From positions 62,001 through 126,000 of the forward strand of contig PBUB01000008.1 of NCBI GenBank assembly GCA_002729885.1: a stretch of DNA of 64,000 nucleotides. The letters are read 5' to 3'. Origin of the DNA: Spirochaetaceae bacterium (GTDB lineage Bacteria > Spirochaetota > Leptospiria > Leptospirales > Leptonemataceae). The notes beneath the pieces are model-generated. The model made no database searches. It was not told where the DNA came from and saw only the letters and a program-made list of their open reading frames with translations. The position numbers were made by a program, and so were the translations under genes. This document shows, piece after piece, positions 41,840 to 51,464 of this stretch (within the stretch, counting starts at the first letter, position 1; each line of letters begins with the position of its first letter).

Positions 41840-43123
41840 ATGAGCTGGTATAATGGAATCAGTCTTCTTGGAATCTTTGGCCTTATTGCTATTGCCTGGC
41901 TGATATCGGAGAATCGAAAAGCCCTGCGGTGGAAGCCTGTACTGGCTGGACTAATCCTGGCTTTTCTGATTGCCGGGTTCCTTTTCTCACCCATCGGGGG
42001 CACTACTGTATTTCAATGGATCAATTCTGGAGTGCTGGCTCTGGTGGATGCCGCTGCAGCCGGGGCTCGTTTCCTCTTTGGACCGCTGGCCCTGGGGCCT
42101 GGCCAGGAAGGAAGCCTGGGTTTCATTCTGATGTTTCAGGCGCTGCCAACAATTGTATTCTTTTCCGCCTTGATCTCGGTGCTGTATTATTTTGGAATCA
42201 TGTCCTTTCTGGTGCGTATGTTTGCGAAGGTTTTCACCAGATTGTTTCGCACTTCTGGTGCGGAGTCTCTGACAACAGCCAGCAACATTTTTGTAGGTAT
42301 TGAATCCGTTCTAACCGTAAAGCCCCATCTGCAGAATATGACTCGAAGCGAGTTGCATACAGTGCTTACTGCCGGAATGGCTACTGTGGCCTCCAATGTC
42401 CTGGCGCTCTATGTCATGACCTTACAGGGCCAATTCTCAGAGATAGCAGGTCATCTGGTTTCGGCAAGTTTGATCAGTGCTCCGGCTGCCATTATCTTTT
42501 CCAAGATCCTTGTACCGGAAAGGGAACAACCCGAAACACTGGGAATGAATGTCCATCCTCACTATGAAAAAGAAGACTCATTGATTGAGGCGATCATCGG
42601 CGGTTCGAACAATGGAATGAAACTGATTTTCGGTATCGTAGCCTTATTGCTTGCGGTACTGGGTCTGGTGGAGCTGATCAATCTGATGCTCAAAGGAATC
42701 TCGGGTTGGCTTAGCGATGGAAGTACTGTGATCAGCCTGGAGGATCTCCTGGGCTATGTTTTCTATCCTTTTGTCCTGATGATGGGTGTGACTCCGGACC
42801 AGGCGCTGGAAGCGGCCCGTATTGTAGGGGAGAGGATTATAGTAACCGAGGTTGCCTCTTATGGACATCTGGCTACAGCTCTGGCTGAAGGTACTCTCGA
42901 TAAGCGAAGCGGAATTATCGTAAGCTACGCCCTTTGCGGTTTTGCTCATTTCGCATCTCTGGCCATTTTTGCCGGTGGAATCACCGCCATTGTGCCTGAG
43001 AAAACGAAAGAAGTAGCTTCTGTCGCAATTCGCGCTCTGATTTCCGCCAACCTGGCATGCCTGATGACCGGTGCAGTAGCAGGGCTATTCTACACCGGCC
43101 AATCTGTGCTTTTTTCAGGTTGA
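41840..43123 (+). CDS. NupC-like concentrative nucleoside transporter
   Basis: LPTIVFFSALISVLYYFGIMSFLVRMFAKVFTRLFRTSGAESLTTASNIFVGIESVLTVKPHLQNMTRSELHTVLTAGMATVASNVLALYV. Confidence 0.9.
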   Translation: MSWYNGISLLGIFGLIAIAWLISENRKALRWKPVLAGLILAFLIAGFLFSPIGGTTVFQWINSGVLALVDAAAAGARFLFGPLALGPGQEGSLGFILMFQALPTIVFFSALISVLYYFGIMSFLVRMFAKVFTRLFRTSGAESLTTASNIFVGIESVLTVKPHLQNMTRSELHTVLTAGMATVASNVLALYVMTLQGQFSEIAGHLVSASLISAPAAIIFSKILVPEREQPETLGMNVHPHYEKEDSLIEAIIGGSNNGMKLIFGIVALLLAVLGLVELINLMLKGISGWLSDGSTVISLEDLLGYVFYPFVLMMGVTPDQALEAARIVGERIIVTEVASYGHLATALAEGTLDKRSGIIVSYALCGFAHFASLAIFAGGITAIVPEKTKEVASVAIRALISANLACLMTGAVAGLFYTGQSVLFSG

Positions 43124-43127
43124 GGAA

Positions 43128-43976
43128 TTATCGGAGTAGCTGCATTACCGTCTGAGGTTTCTGATTCGCCTGGGCCAGCATCGCAGTGGCTGCCTGGGTC
43201 AGAACCTGATATCGGGTAAAGCTAATCATTCTCTCGGCCATGTCTGTATCTCGAATGCGAGATTCAGATGCCTGGATGTTCTCGTAAGCGTTCATGAGAC
43301 CTTTGGCCGCATGCTCCAGTCGGTTCTGGTAAGCACCCAGATCCGCTCTTTGCTTGGAGATACGCTTCAGAGCTTCATCCGCCATTCCAATTACAGAGTT
43401 GGCTTTGCCCGGAGTACTGATTGAAATAAAAGTCAGCACCGTTGGGTTTCTCAGCCCCAGAGCTGCTGTGGTCATGGTATTTACATACACTCGCTCACGC
43501 TGGTGCATGTTAGGACCAATATGGAACCACATAGAAGCCGTGGGATTCAATCGGGCGAAAGCTCCGGTAAGCATTTTCATTTTGTTGAATTCTGCCTGAG
43601 AAGCGATTCGATCGATTTCGTCGATTAGCTGTGAAACTTCTACCTGGATTTGCTGACGGTCTTCTGCGGAATAAATGCCGTTTGCAGATTGAACAGCCAG
43701 CACTCGAATTCTCTGAATGATGGATGCCGTTTCCTGCAGATAACCTTCCGTGGTTTGAATGAAAGAAATACCATCTTCAGCATTCCTTTCTGCCTGACGC
43801 AGACCCTGGACCTGTGTGCGCATCTTTTCCGATACAGCCAGTCCAGCCGCGTCATCCCCAGCACGATTAATCCGCATACCTGAAGAAAGCTTTTCGATGT
43901 CCTTGGATAAATCCCAGTCATGAAATTTCAGTGTGCGGTGCGAATTAACGGCACTGATGTTGTGGTTGATAATCAT
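43128..43976 (-). CDS. flaB: Flagellin, FlaB-type core protein of periplasmic flagella
   Basis: [96 protein letters not shown]. Confidence 0.97.
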   Translation of the reverse strand: MIINHNISAVNSHRTLKFHDWDLSKDIEKLSSGMRINRAGDDAAGLAVSEKMRTQVQGLRQAERNAEDGISFIQTTEGYLQETASIIQRIRVLAVQSANGIYSAEDRQQIQVEVSQLIDEIDRIASQAEFNKMKMLTGAFARLNPTASMWFHIGPNMHQRERVYVNTMTTAALGLRNPTVLTFISISTPGKANSVIGMADEALKRISKQRADLGAYQNRLEHAAKGLMNAYENIQASESRIRDTDMAERMISFTRYQVLTQAATAMLAQANQKPQTVMQLLR

Positions 43977-44365
43977 GAGTAACCCTCCGTGTCTTCCTCG
44001 CTTTATTGATCGGAGCCTAACTCAAATTTGATGTAGAACTTTTTTGGATGCGGGAGGAAAATTGAATTAAATGGGTAAAGGCAGACTGAATTAGCCCTGC
44101 ATTCCAGAGCCCGATTGAATCAACCGCGTGAAGTTGCTGGAATCAGCGATAGCTTTCTGAAGGGACCAGGCGGGGAGTGAACCAGCTCCTTCCACTGATC
44201 AGGACATCGCATTCAATATAGCGGGGCAGGGCCCAGGAGAGTCCTTTACGCTGATTCCATCTTGTATCGATGGCTTCCCAGAGAATGAAAGATAACCTGG
44301 ACTTCCAGGTTGATTATGGCTGCATCGGAAAGTCCGGTGCAGATGGGCCAAATTCAGAATAAATA

Positions 44366-44587
44366 CTAATTCTTCCAGTGAATGCATTCACCGGGGCATT
44401 CATCGATTTCATTTTGTACTTTGTCCCAGTCATTTTCCGGGATTTGAGCATCGTTCAGGTTATTTCCGTTATTATGGCTTTCCGACAGATCATCCTCATC
44501 CATCTGAAAATACACCGGTAGATTGTCTGCACACTGGTTACATGATGTGCATTCATCTTTATCTACAAATACAATCTTCTTCTCCAT
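44366..44587 (-). CDS. Ferredoxin (single 4Fe-4S type)
   Basis: KKIVFVDKDECTSCNQCADNLPVYFQMDEDD...DECPGECIHWKN. Confidence 0.82.
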   Translation of the reverse strand: MEKKIVFVDKDECTSCNQCADNLPVYFQMDEDDLSESHNNGNNLNDAQIPENDWDKVQNEIDECPGECIHWKN

Positions 44588-44754
44588 AGATTGCCAGAAC
44601 CTCCAGGGCTAATACATTGCCTCTTCGAACAACAAAATAGAAGAGCATCCCTCAGGCCACCTCTTCCATGGCGTACCTATGAAAAATTGAGCCCAGATTC
44701 TTCCAGCATTCCGATCCATACACAGAAGTCCTGCAAGTAGCCTCGGATCATTCG

Positions 44755-46155
44755 ATGGTCCGAAAGTGCAACACAGACTTCGCATCTGTTAATAGAAGCC
44801 TGCAGGCAGGCCTTCGAAAGGGGAATGAGTTGGGAGCAACAGCAAGGGAACTGGATTCAGATATTTCGGCAGAAGCAAAGCCTTCCCGCAAAGGGATGAA
44901 GTTAAAGCCCACCGGGCCCGGACCGGGGAAGAGGGCCCCTGGATCCAGAGCTGCAAAGAAGGAGCAGATCCTATCGGATAATACCTACAAGGCATCTGAT
45001 GTTCCGCTAACCATAGGGGAGCTCTGGACTTCCAGGCAGCGCCAGATGCATCCCATCCATTATACTGTGAGCTATCGGGCCAGCTTCAAGCCGGAGCTTC
45101 CAGACTACTTCATAAAGAGATATCTTTCGGATAAGAAAAAGGCTCTGGTGCTGGATCCTTTTGGAGGTCGCGGAACTACCATCATCCAGTCCAATTTAAA
45201 CGGCTTTTCTGCCATCCACAATGATCTGAGTCCCATCGCAAGCTTTCTGGGTCGCGCCAGACGTCGTATTCCTGATCTCGCAGAGCTTGAACTCCGGCTC
45301 GACGAAATCCAGCTATCTTCAAAGAAGAGCAATGTCTCTGATGAGGATTTTCTTAGACTGGAACCATTCTTCCATGAAAAGACCATCCATGAGATCCACA
45401 ATCTACGTCAGATGCACCTGGATAACCCGGATGATTCGGCCCTTTCCTATATCGCACTCACTGCTCTGTCCCGTCTTCACGGACATTCCGATGGATTCTT
45501 TTCTGTATATTCCTTTCCGCAGATCTCCATCATGCCAGATGCCCAGAGAAAGAATAATCGTAAGCGAGGACTGACTCCCGAATACAAGGCCGTCAAAGAG
45601 AGAATCCTCAAGAAGATGAAGCGGGACCTGGCTCAACCACTGCATCCTTCGTTCAACAGAGCTGCAGCGAATAATCGTTATCTTTCCTGTGATGCAACAG
45701 ATCTCAATGGAATAGAAACATCTTCGGTGGATCTAATTGTTACTTCTCCTCCATTCCTGGACAAGGTAGACTACAAGAAAGATAACTGGATGAGAGCCTG
45801 GTTTCTGGGCGTGGAAGATCGTATGGATGAGCTTCCGCTGGCCATATTCGCTCGGCTGGAGCAATGGAAGGATTTTATGCGAGAGGCCATCCGGGAATTC
45901 GGACGCGTGCTAAGACCAGGGGGACACGCTGTGATCGAAGTAGGTGAGGTGATATCCGGAAATCAGCTCATCCTTCTGGAACGGGAAATGGCAGAGATGC
46001 TTCCGCTGGAAGTTCGTGGAGGAGGCCGAGTGGTGGCCCGGGAAATATGCATCAATCAGCAGGAATTCACAAAGCTTGCGAACTGCTGGAAAGTCACAAA
46101 CAATTCCAGAGGCACAAACACCAATCGCTGTCTGGTAATTCAGAAAGAAGGCTGA
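44755..46155 (+). CDS. SAM-dependent DNA methyltransferase (N4-cytosine/N6-adenine type)
   Basis: Motif I-like VLDPFGGRGTTIIQSNLNGFSAIHNDLSP; motif IV-like VDLIVTSPPFLDKVDYKKD; RVLRPGGHAVIEVGEV. Confidence 0.8.
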   Translation: MVRKCNTDFASVNRSLQAGLRKGNELGATARELDSDISAEAKPSRKGMKLKPTGPGPGKRAPGSRAAKKEQILSDNTYKASDVPLTIGELWTSRQRQMHPIHYTVSYRASFKPELPDYFIKRYLSDKKKALVLDPFGGRGTTIIQSNLNGFSAIHNDLSPIASFLGRARRRIPDLAELELRLDEIQLSSKKSNVSDEDFLRLEPFFHEKTIHEIHNLRQMHLDNPDDSALSYIALTALSRLHGHSDGFFSVYSFPQISIMPDAQRKNNRKRGLTPEYKAVKERILKKMKRDLAQPLHPSFNRAAANNRYLSCDATDLNGIETSSVDLIVTSPPFLDKVDYKKDNWMRAWFLGVEDRMDELPLAIFARLEQWKDFMREAIREFGRVLRPGGHAVIEVGEVISGNQLILLEREMAEMLPLEVRGGGRVVAREICINQQEFTKLANCWKVTNNSRGTNTNRCLVIQKEG

Positions 46156-46172
46156 AATTCGGAGCGCCGGAG

Positions 46173-46410
46173 CCCCAGGTTCGGGTAAAAGCGCGCTGGT
46201 CGTTTTAAGTCGAACCGGCTCCCGGCTGAGCGGGGGGAGTTCGGGTAAATGCCTGCGTGGCGCTATAAGTCGAACTGACCCGTGGCTGAGCGTCGGGAGT
46301 TCGGGTAAATGCGTGCTGGTCGCCATAAGTCGAACCGGCTCCGGGCTGAGCGGCGGGTCGGGTAAAAGCGTGCTGGGCGCCATAAGTCGAACCGGCTCCC
46401 GGCTGAGCGG
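46173..46410. repeat. Tandem repeat array A, 4 units of 57-60 bp
   Basis: Consensus GTTCGGGTAAATGCGTGCTGGTCGCCATAAGTCGAAC + CGGCTCCCGGCTGAGCGG; unit starts at 46179, 46239, 46299 and about 46356. Confidence 0.9.
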
Positions 46411-46533
46411 CCCCGAAGTATGGAGCGTCTTTACTCTGGTCCGTCGGCTCCAACGAAGAGTGCCACAAAATTATGTCCCGGCAAACCCTACCTTTATTCT
46501 AATTTTTCTTCAGATAAGGCCGATGCTGATGAT

Positions 46534-47331
46534 ATGTTAAGATCTCTCTGGACTGCAGCTACAGGCATGATTGCCCAGCAATATCACATGGACACGATTT
46601 CCAATAACCTGTCCAATGTGAACACAACAGGTTTTAAGAAGAATCGGGCTGATTTTCAGGATCTGGTTTATCAGCAACAGGTACTGGCTGGAACTCCTGC
46701 CACTGCTGTAAGCGAAATCCCCACGGGAGTCTATGTTGGACACGGAACCAGAGTGGCCGCTACTCAGAAGCTCTTCGAAATGGGTAGTTTGCAATCCACC
46801 GGAAACAAGTTCGATATGGCCATTACTTCGGAGGTAGGATTCTTCAAAATCCTTATGCCGGATGGAAGCTTTGGCTACACCAGGGATGGATCCTTCAAGA
46901 TTGATTCAAATCAGCAGATTGTAACTTCTAACGGATATCTGCTGGAGCCTCCCATTACCCTACCTCCCGGCGCTATCAATAATTCTTTGCAAATCAGTGA
47001 GAACGGAGAGGTTACTGTTAAGGTAGGGGATGATATTCGACCTACAAGAATCGGCCAGATTGATCTTTACAGGTTTGTGAATCCTGCGGGTTTACAGGCT
47101 ATCGGGCAGAACCTTTTCAAAGAGACTGTTGCTTCCGGGCCGGAGATCCAGGGAACTCCAGGGCTGGATGGTATGGGCTCCATTCTACAGGGCTTTCTGG
47201 AAATGTCCAATGTGAAGCTAGTAGAAGAAATGGTGAATATGATTGTTGCTCAACGTGCATATGAGTCGAACTCTCGGGCCGTAATGACGTCTGATTCTAT
47301 GTTGGGCACAGCCATATCCATGAAGCGCTAA
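46534..47331 (+). CDS. flgG: Flagellar distal rod protein FlgG
   Basis: MLRSLWTAATGMIAQQYHMDTISNNLSNVNTTGFKKNRADFQDLVYQQ...VEEMVNMIVAQRAYESNSRAVMTSDSMLGTAISMKR. Confidence 0.96.
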   Translation: MLRSLWTAATGMIAQQYHMDTISNNLSNVNTTGFKKNRADFQDLVYQQQVLAGTPATAVSEIPTGVYVGHGTRVAATQKLFEMGSLQSTGNKFDMAITSEVGFFKILMPDGSFGYTRDGSFKIDSNQQIVTSNGYLLEPPITLPPGAINNSLQISENGEVTVKVGDDIRPTRIGQIDLYRFVNPAGLQAIGQNLFKETVASGPEIQGTPGLDGMGSILQGFLEMSNVKLVEEMVNMIVAQRAYESNSRAVMTSDSMLGTAISMKR

Positions 47332-47381
47332 TTGCGCAGGTGCAGTACTGTGTTTTTTCCAAGACCGCGTATCCTGTGTTT

Positions 47382-47414
47382 CATCCGAAGCTCACGCTTC
47401 GGATGGCTTTTTTT
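47382..47414 (+). terminator. Intrinsic terminator-like hairpin between flgG and flgA
   Basis: CATCCGAAGC-TCAC-GCTTCGGATG (10-bp perfect stem) then GC + 7 T. Confidence 0.85.
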
Positions 47415-47469
47415 CAGATGGTTCACTGGAACCCGGTTGGTGCTTGCACTTACTTCAACAAATCCTGCC

Positions 47470-48507
47470 ATGCTATTTCAAATCATTCCAACCAGTCAGT
47501 ACAGGGTGCGGACTCGCACCCCAGGGGGAGCGGCTCTGTTTCGGGGCCTGGTCTGGTCTCTTTCGCTTTTCTCTGTAGTTGCATTTTCAGCGGGTAACAT
47601 TGGCGCTGAAACTCAGAGTTTTTCCAACCAGGGGCATCCCACTCTTGTACTTCGCCTCAAGCCAGTGGCCGTAGTAGAGAGCTTTCCTGTCAGACTTTCG
47701 CATCTAGGACAGCTGGATGCATCATCATCTCGATTTGCAGAAAAGGTAGTGATGGAGAACCTGGAGTCCCCCATCTATTTGTCGGATGATCGACTCAAAG
47801 AAGCGCTACTTCAAAGCGGCGGTATTGAAAGCAAAGTCTACGGAAAAGGAATCTGGGTGATTCCTCTAACAGAAAAAATGTCTGCCTCCGAAACCGGGGA
47901 ATTCTTCGAAGGAATACTGGAAAATAGCATCCATGGTCAGGGCACCTATCGCATTGAGGCGAAGAAGGGGATGCTCTATAATTCCAAACTTCGATCTCTA
48001 ATCAAGTTTTCTGGACTTCAGCCTGGTGCCGGTCATCGAAACATTACGGTAGACGTAATGGATCCGGAAGATGGAAAAAGGATTTTGCATCGTCAGGTTG
48101 TTCCGGTGCGGGTTCTCCAGAAAGTGCGGGTACCTGTAGCGCAGAGAGATCTCAAGTTTGGAGAAACCATCAAAGAAGGGGACTATGTACTGGAAGTTCG
48201 CTATACCGATGGAAAACTCAAAGATTTCTCCGGTCAGAACATCCATGGCTGGAAATTGAATGGGCCTGTGCGAAAAGGTCAGGTGCTTCAAGCGCCGGAT
48301 ATTCAGGAAACTCCGGACATTCGCCGGGGACAGAGTCTGGATCTAATTTATCAAAAGCCTGGACTGGTCTTAAAGATTCGATGTGTGGCCTACGGAGATG
48401 GAAACGTAGGCGATGAGATTCCGGTCCGAATCCTGGCATTCAATAACAAGACAGTCATCAAGAAAGCTCGCATTGCATCGGACAGGAGTGTAATCTATGA
48501 GCCCTGA
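47470..48507 (+). CDS. flgA: Flagella basal body P-ring formation protein FlgA
   Basis: SAF-like VPVAQRDLKFGETIKEGDYVLEVRYTDGKLKDFSGQNIHGWKLNGPVRKGQVLQAPDI...RRGQSLDLIYQKPGLVLKIRCVAYGDG; start moved to after the terminator hairpin. Confidence 0.85.
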   Translation: MLFQIIPTSQYRVRTRTPGGAALFRGLVWSLSLFSVVAFSAGNIGAETQSFSNQGHPTLVLRLKPVAVVESFPVRLSHLGQLDASSSRFAEKVVMENLESPIYLSDDRLKEALLQSGGIESKVYGKGIWVIPLTEKMSASETGEFFEGILENSIHGQGTYRIEAKKGMLYNSKLRSLIKFSGLQPGAGHRNITVDVMDPEDGKRILHRQVVPVRVLQKVRVPVAQRDLKFGETIKEGDYVLEVRYTDGKLKDFSGQNIHGWKLNGPVRKGQVLQAPDIQETPDIRRGQSLDLIYQKPGLVLKIRCVAYGDGNVGDEIPVRILAFNNKTVIKKARIASDRSVIYEP

Positions 48508-49243
48508 AAGAGAGCAAAATCGAAGAAACTCCATTCGTGCCCAGCGAAAATCGCTAATCATCACCATCCTGGTGGCCAGCCTGGCCGTGCTATTGTTTCC
48601 GTTCCTGTTGAAAAGCGGCCTCTTAAGCGCCGAGGATCTGTGGCAGGATAAGAATCCTTATGGTATTTCAATAGAGCTGCGAGAGGGAGAAATCCTGAAG
48701 CTCCAGATTCGCGAGCCCATGGTTGTGGATTATCTCCTGGAAGGGGATTTAACGGATGAAGTGCAGATCAAAATGGTGCCCGATTCCAAGCTATTTGAGT
48801 TTCTGCCGCCGGCGGATGATACCCGGACCATAACGGAAAAGAAGGACGCTCGCATTCGTAGTCGGGGACGACTGGTGATGGATCTGGCTGTGACCATCCA
48901 GAGCATAGATCAAAATACGGGCACAGTTACGTTCAGTGGAACAAAGCTTCTGGCCTACCAGCAGGGTACCGCCAGGCAGGCCGTTCAGGTCACCGGCAGA
49001 ATCAATGCAGGGGACATTATGCCGGGTAAAACCGTTCACTCATCCCGTGTTGCGGATCTGCAGGTTGTAATCCAGGGCGGTCCGGATGCTCAAAGAGACA
49101 ACATTCAGATGAAACAGAATCCAGGAGAGAATCCTGGTGATCCTCCGCAGCCCAGCGCCGAACTGAGTGATGCTGAGAAACAGAGAATACTGCTGGAGTA
49201 TTTGAATCGGATTCTGGGAGAGAGCGGGGAGGTCAGTCAATGA
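48497..49243 (+). CDS. flgH: Flagellar L-ring protein homologue FlgH, no lipobox
   Basis: DARIRSRGRLVMDLAVTIQSIDQNTGTVTFSGTKLLAYQQGTARQAVQVTGRINAGDIMPGKTVHSSRVADLQVVIQGG; between flgA and flgI. Confidence 0.85.
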   Translation: MSPEREQNRRNSIRAQRKSLIITILVASLAVLLFPFLLKSGLLSAEDLWQDKNPYGISIELREGEILKLQIREPMVVDYLLEGDLTDEVQIKMVPDSKLFEFLPPADDTRTITEKKDARIRSRGRLVMDLAVTIQSIDQNTGTVTFSGTKLLAYQQGTARQAVQVTGRINAGDIMPGKTVHSSRVADLQVVIQGGPDAQRDNIQMKQNPGENPGDPPQPSAELSDAEKQRILLEYLNRILGESGEVSQ

Positions 49244-50355
49244 GAGCCCATTCCTCCCATATTGCCCGTGCGAAGGGCCATATCACTCGTCGCCTGGCCC
49301 TGGTGATGCTGGTTCTGGGCACTCTGCTTCTGGGAAGCGTGGACTCCCGGGCTGAGGAAGCGTCTTCAAAAGAAGATGGAGTTCGCCTGAAGGATCTTGC
49401 AAGAATCCAGGGGATTCGCACCAACCAGCTTCTGGGCTACGGAATCGTGGTGGGATTGCCGGGAACCGGGGACACGCGAAGCACACTGGCAAGTACATCC
49501 ATTCAAAACCTGCTGGGAAACCTGGGCCAGAACTTCTCGGAGAAGGAACTTCGAGCCCGTAATATCGCAGCTGTAATAGTCACTGCAGAGATTCCACCCT
49601 TTGCACGGAAAGGGGACCGGATCAATGTTACTGTTTCCAGCATTGGCGATGCGAAGAGCCTGGAGAACGGTGTATTGATTCAAACTCCGCTACAGGCAGG
49701 TAACGATAAGATCTATGCTGTGGCTCAGGGAGTCATCAGCGCTACAGACCGTAGAAACAAAAACGATGATGCAGGCCGTACAGTAGGCGTTGTGCTGAAT
49801 GGAGCCATGGTGGAGAAGGATCTCCAGGAAAGCCTGTTCAAAAGCCGCGAAATTCGAATCCAGCTCAAGTCCTTCGATTTTACCACCCTGGATCGAGTGC
49901 ATAAAAAGGTTCAGAGCTCCTTTCCAGAGCTCAAGGCTACCATCGATGGATCCTCAGTGGTTATTACGGTCCCTGAAAATGAAGAGCCGGTGGCCTGGAT
50001 TGCCCGTGTAGAGCAACTGAGGGTGCAACCCAGCTATCCTGCTCGAGTGGTTATCAATGAGAGAACCGGAACCATTGTAATGGGCGGCGAAATTCGGGTG
50101 GATCCAGTGGCCATTTCCCGCGGCGGAATTCAGCTACAGATAAATTCATCCAGGGAAGCGTATCGGGGAGTGTATGTAGCGCCCCCTGCTGGTAATGAAA
50201 AATCCAGGGAAACCACAAAGGAGTTTTCGGGAGCCTCTATAACTGAGATCGTTGAAGCCCTGAATGAAATGGGAGCTACCGTGCAGGATATCATCTCTAT
50301 TCTGGAAGCATTGCGAGATTCCGGTGCTCTGCATGCTGAGCTCGTTGTCATGTGA
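49240..50355 (+). CDS. flgI: Flagellar P-ring protein FlgI
   Basis: VRLKDLARIQGIRTNQLLGYGIVVGLPGTGDTRSTLASTSIQNLLGNLG...ARNIAAVIVTAEIPPFARKGDRINVTVSSIGDAKSLENGVLIQTPL. Confidence 0.97.
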   Translation: MRAHSSHIARAKGHITRRLALVMLVLGTLLLGSVDSRAEEASSKEDGVRLKDLARIQGIRTNQLLGYGIVVGLPGTGDTRSTLASTSIQNLLGNLGQNFSEKELRARNIAAVIVTAEIPPFARKGDRINVTVSSIGDAKSLENGVLIQTPLQAGNDKIYAVAQGVISATDRRNKNDDAGRTVGVVLNGAMVEKDLQESLFKSREIRIQLKSFDFTTLDRVHKKVQSSFPELKATIDGSSVVITVPENEEPVAWIARVEQLRVQPSYPARVVINERTGTIVMGGEIRVDPVAISRGGIQLQINSSREAYRGVYVAPPAGNEKSRETTKEFSGASITEIVEALNEMGATVQDIISILEALRDSGALHAELVVM

Positions 50356-50503
50356 AACCGGCGCCTCTAGTTGGGCCGGCAGGCGGGCCGCAAGCGCATC
50401 GACTCAGAATGCAGGATTCCGGCTCCCTTTTGAATTCGCTCCTGGAAGGTAGCCAGGAATTACGTCTCCTTTTGCTTTAGCTTTTTTAATTCAGACCGAA
50501 GTT

Positions 50504-50977
50504 ATGAATATGGATATGTCTCTGGATAAACCCATTCCGCAGGAATTGCAGGGTCGACATAGTTCTTCCAATATCGAAACCAGACCGGACCCGGCGAAGC
50601 TGGACCTGAAAGGAGAAAGAAAGAAGCTCTATGAAACTGCGCAGAAATTCCAGGCACTGTTTATGGATATGATGCTGGATAGTATGCGAAAGACCGTGAA
50701 CAAAGAGGACAACCCTCTATATGGCGGGAATCGTCAGGACATTTTTGAGGATATGCTTTACGATGAATATTCTCAGCAGCTTTCGCAAACTCCAGGTATG
50801 ACTCTGGCCACTGATATCTACTACAGTATGGAAAGCAAGCTGCCAAAAGAAAGGGATATTAGCGAACTTCCTCAGGAAGTGCAGGAGCAAATCCGCAAAT
50901 TTCAGAAGGAAAGCTACGAGAAATCCCTGCCATCGTCTATTAGCACGGATCAGATCCAGCAAGAATGGATGCGATAG
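50504..50977 (+). CDS. flgJ: FlgJ N-terminal rod-binding protein (no muramidase domain)
   Basis: AQKFQALFMDMMLDSMRKTVNKEDNPLYGGNRQDIFEDMLYDEYSQQLSQTPGMTLATDIYYSM; C-terminus of FlgI block. Confidence 0.87.
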   Translation: MNMDMSLDKPIPQELQGRHSSSNIETRPDPAKLDLKGERKKLYETAQKFQALFMDMMLDSMRKTVNKEDNPLYGGNRQDIFEDMLYDEYSQQLSQTPGMTLATDIYYSMESKLPKERDISELPQEVQEQIRKFQKESYEKSLPSSISTDQIQQEWMR

Positions 50978-51001
50978 TACCTGGCTCGCCTGAAAATGCG
51001 G

Positions 51002-51403
51002 CTACACTCTTCTGAGCCATTCCTGAAACCATTCCAGGCGAAACAGAATCCATAGAATAACTGCATATTCAATGAACTCCAGACCCATCTGCCAGAATCG
51101 AGCTTCATGCTTCAGAATGAAGAATGTCTGGTAGGCACAGGTAAGCGCCATCAGACTGTAGAGGATGGACATCCATTCCGGCAAATTCGAGAATCGCGCC
51201 AGGAAGCCTGCAAGGTAGGTGAGGGAGGCCAATAGCACTAGAAGCCATTGCCACATGAGCATGGCCCGGCCAAACAGCGGATTGGAAATATTGGTAAGGT
51301 TCCAGTCCGGGTGAAATTCCAGTAAACCAATCACCGCCCAGCCCAGCAATCCAATGTGCACTACGACCAAAAGCAGAGCCAGAGCCTTTTGCAGATAGAA
51401 CAT
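51002..51403 (-). CDS. Small polytopic membrane protein
   Basis: MFYLQKALALLLVVVHIGLLGWAV, about 4 TM; upstream extension to 51508 runs into repeat array B so is unlikely to be coding. Confidence 0.55.
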   Translation of the reverse strand: MFYLQKALALLLVVVHIGLLGWAVIGLLEFHPDWNLTNISNPLFGRAMLMWQWLLVLLASLTYLAGFLARFSNLPEWMSILYSLMALTCAYQTFFILKHEARFWQMGLEFIEYAVILWILFRLEWFQEWLRRV

Positions 51404-51464
51404 AATAAGACCCTGAGTTCTTTCATTTTGCTTTGCAAGCAATTTACCTTGATACCCGCCCACC

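Noticed and set aside
43977-44050. Sigma-28 promoter upstream of flaB (CTCCGATCA)
   Set aside because: A CCGAT core is present but no TAAA-like -35 at proper spacing (nearest CAAA is 12 nt away); not strong enough to call.
45910-46468. Repeat peptides on minus strand over array A (e.g. HLPELPPLSREPVRL, AQPGAGSTYGAQHAFTR)
   Set aside because: Two different frames both give repeat peptides and the unit length changes (60 to 57 bp); better explained as non-coding repeats.
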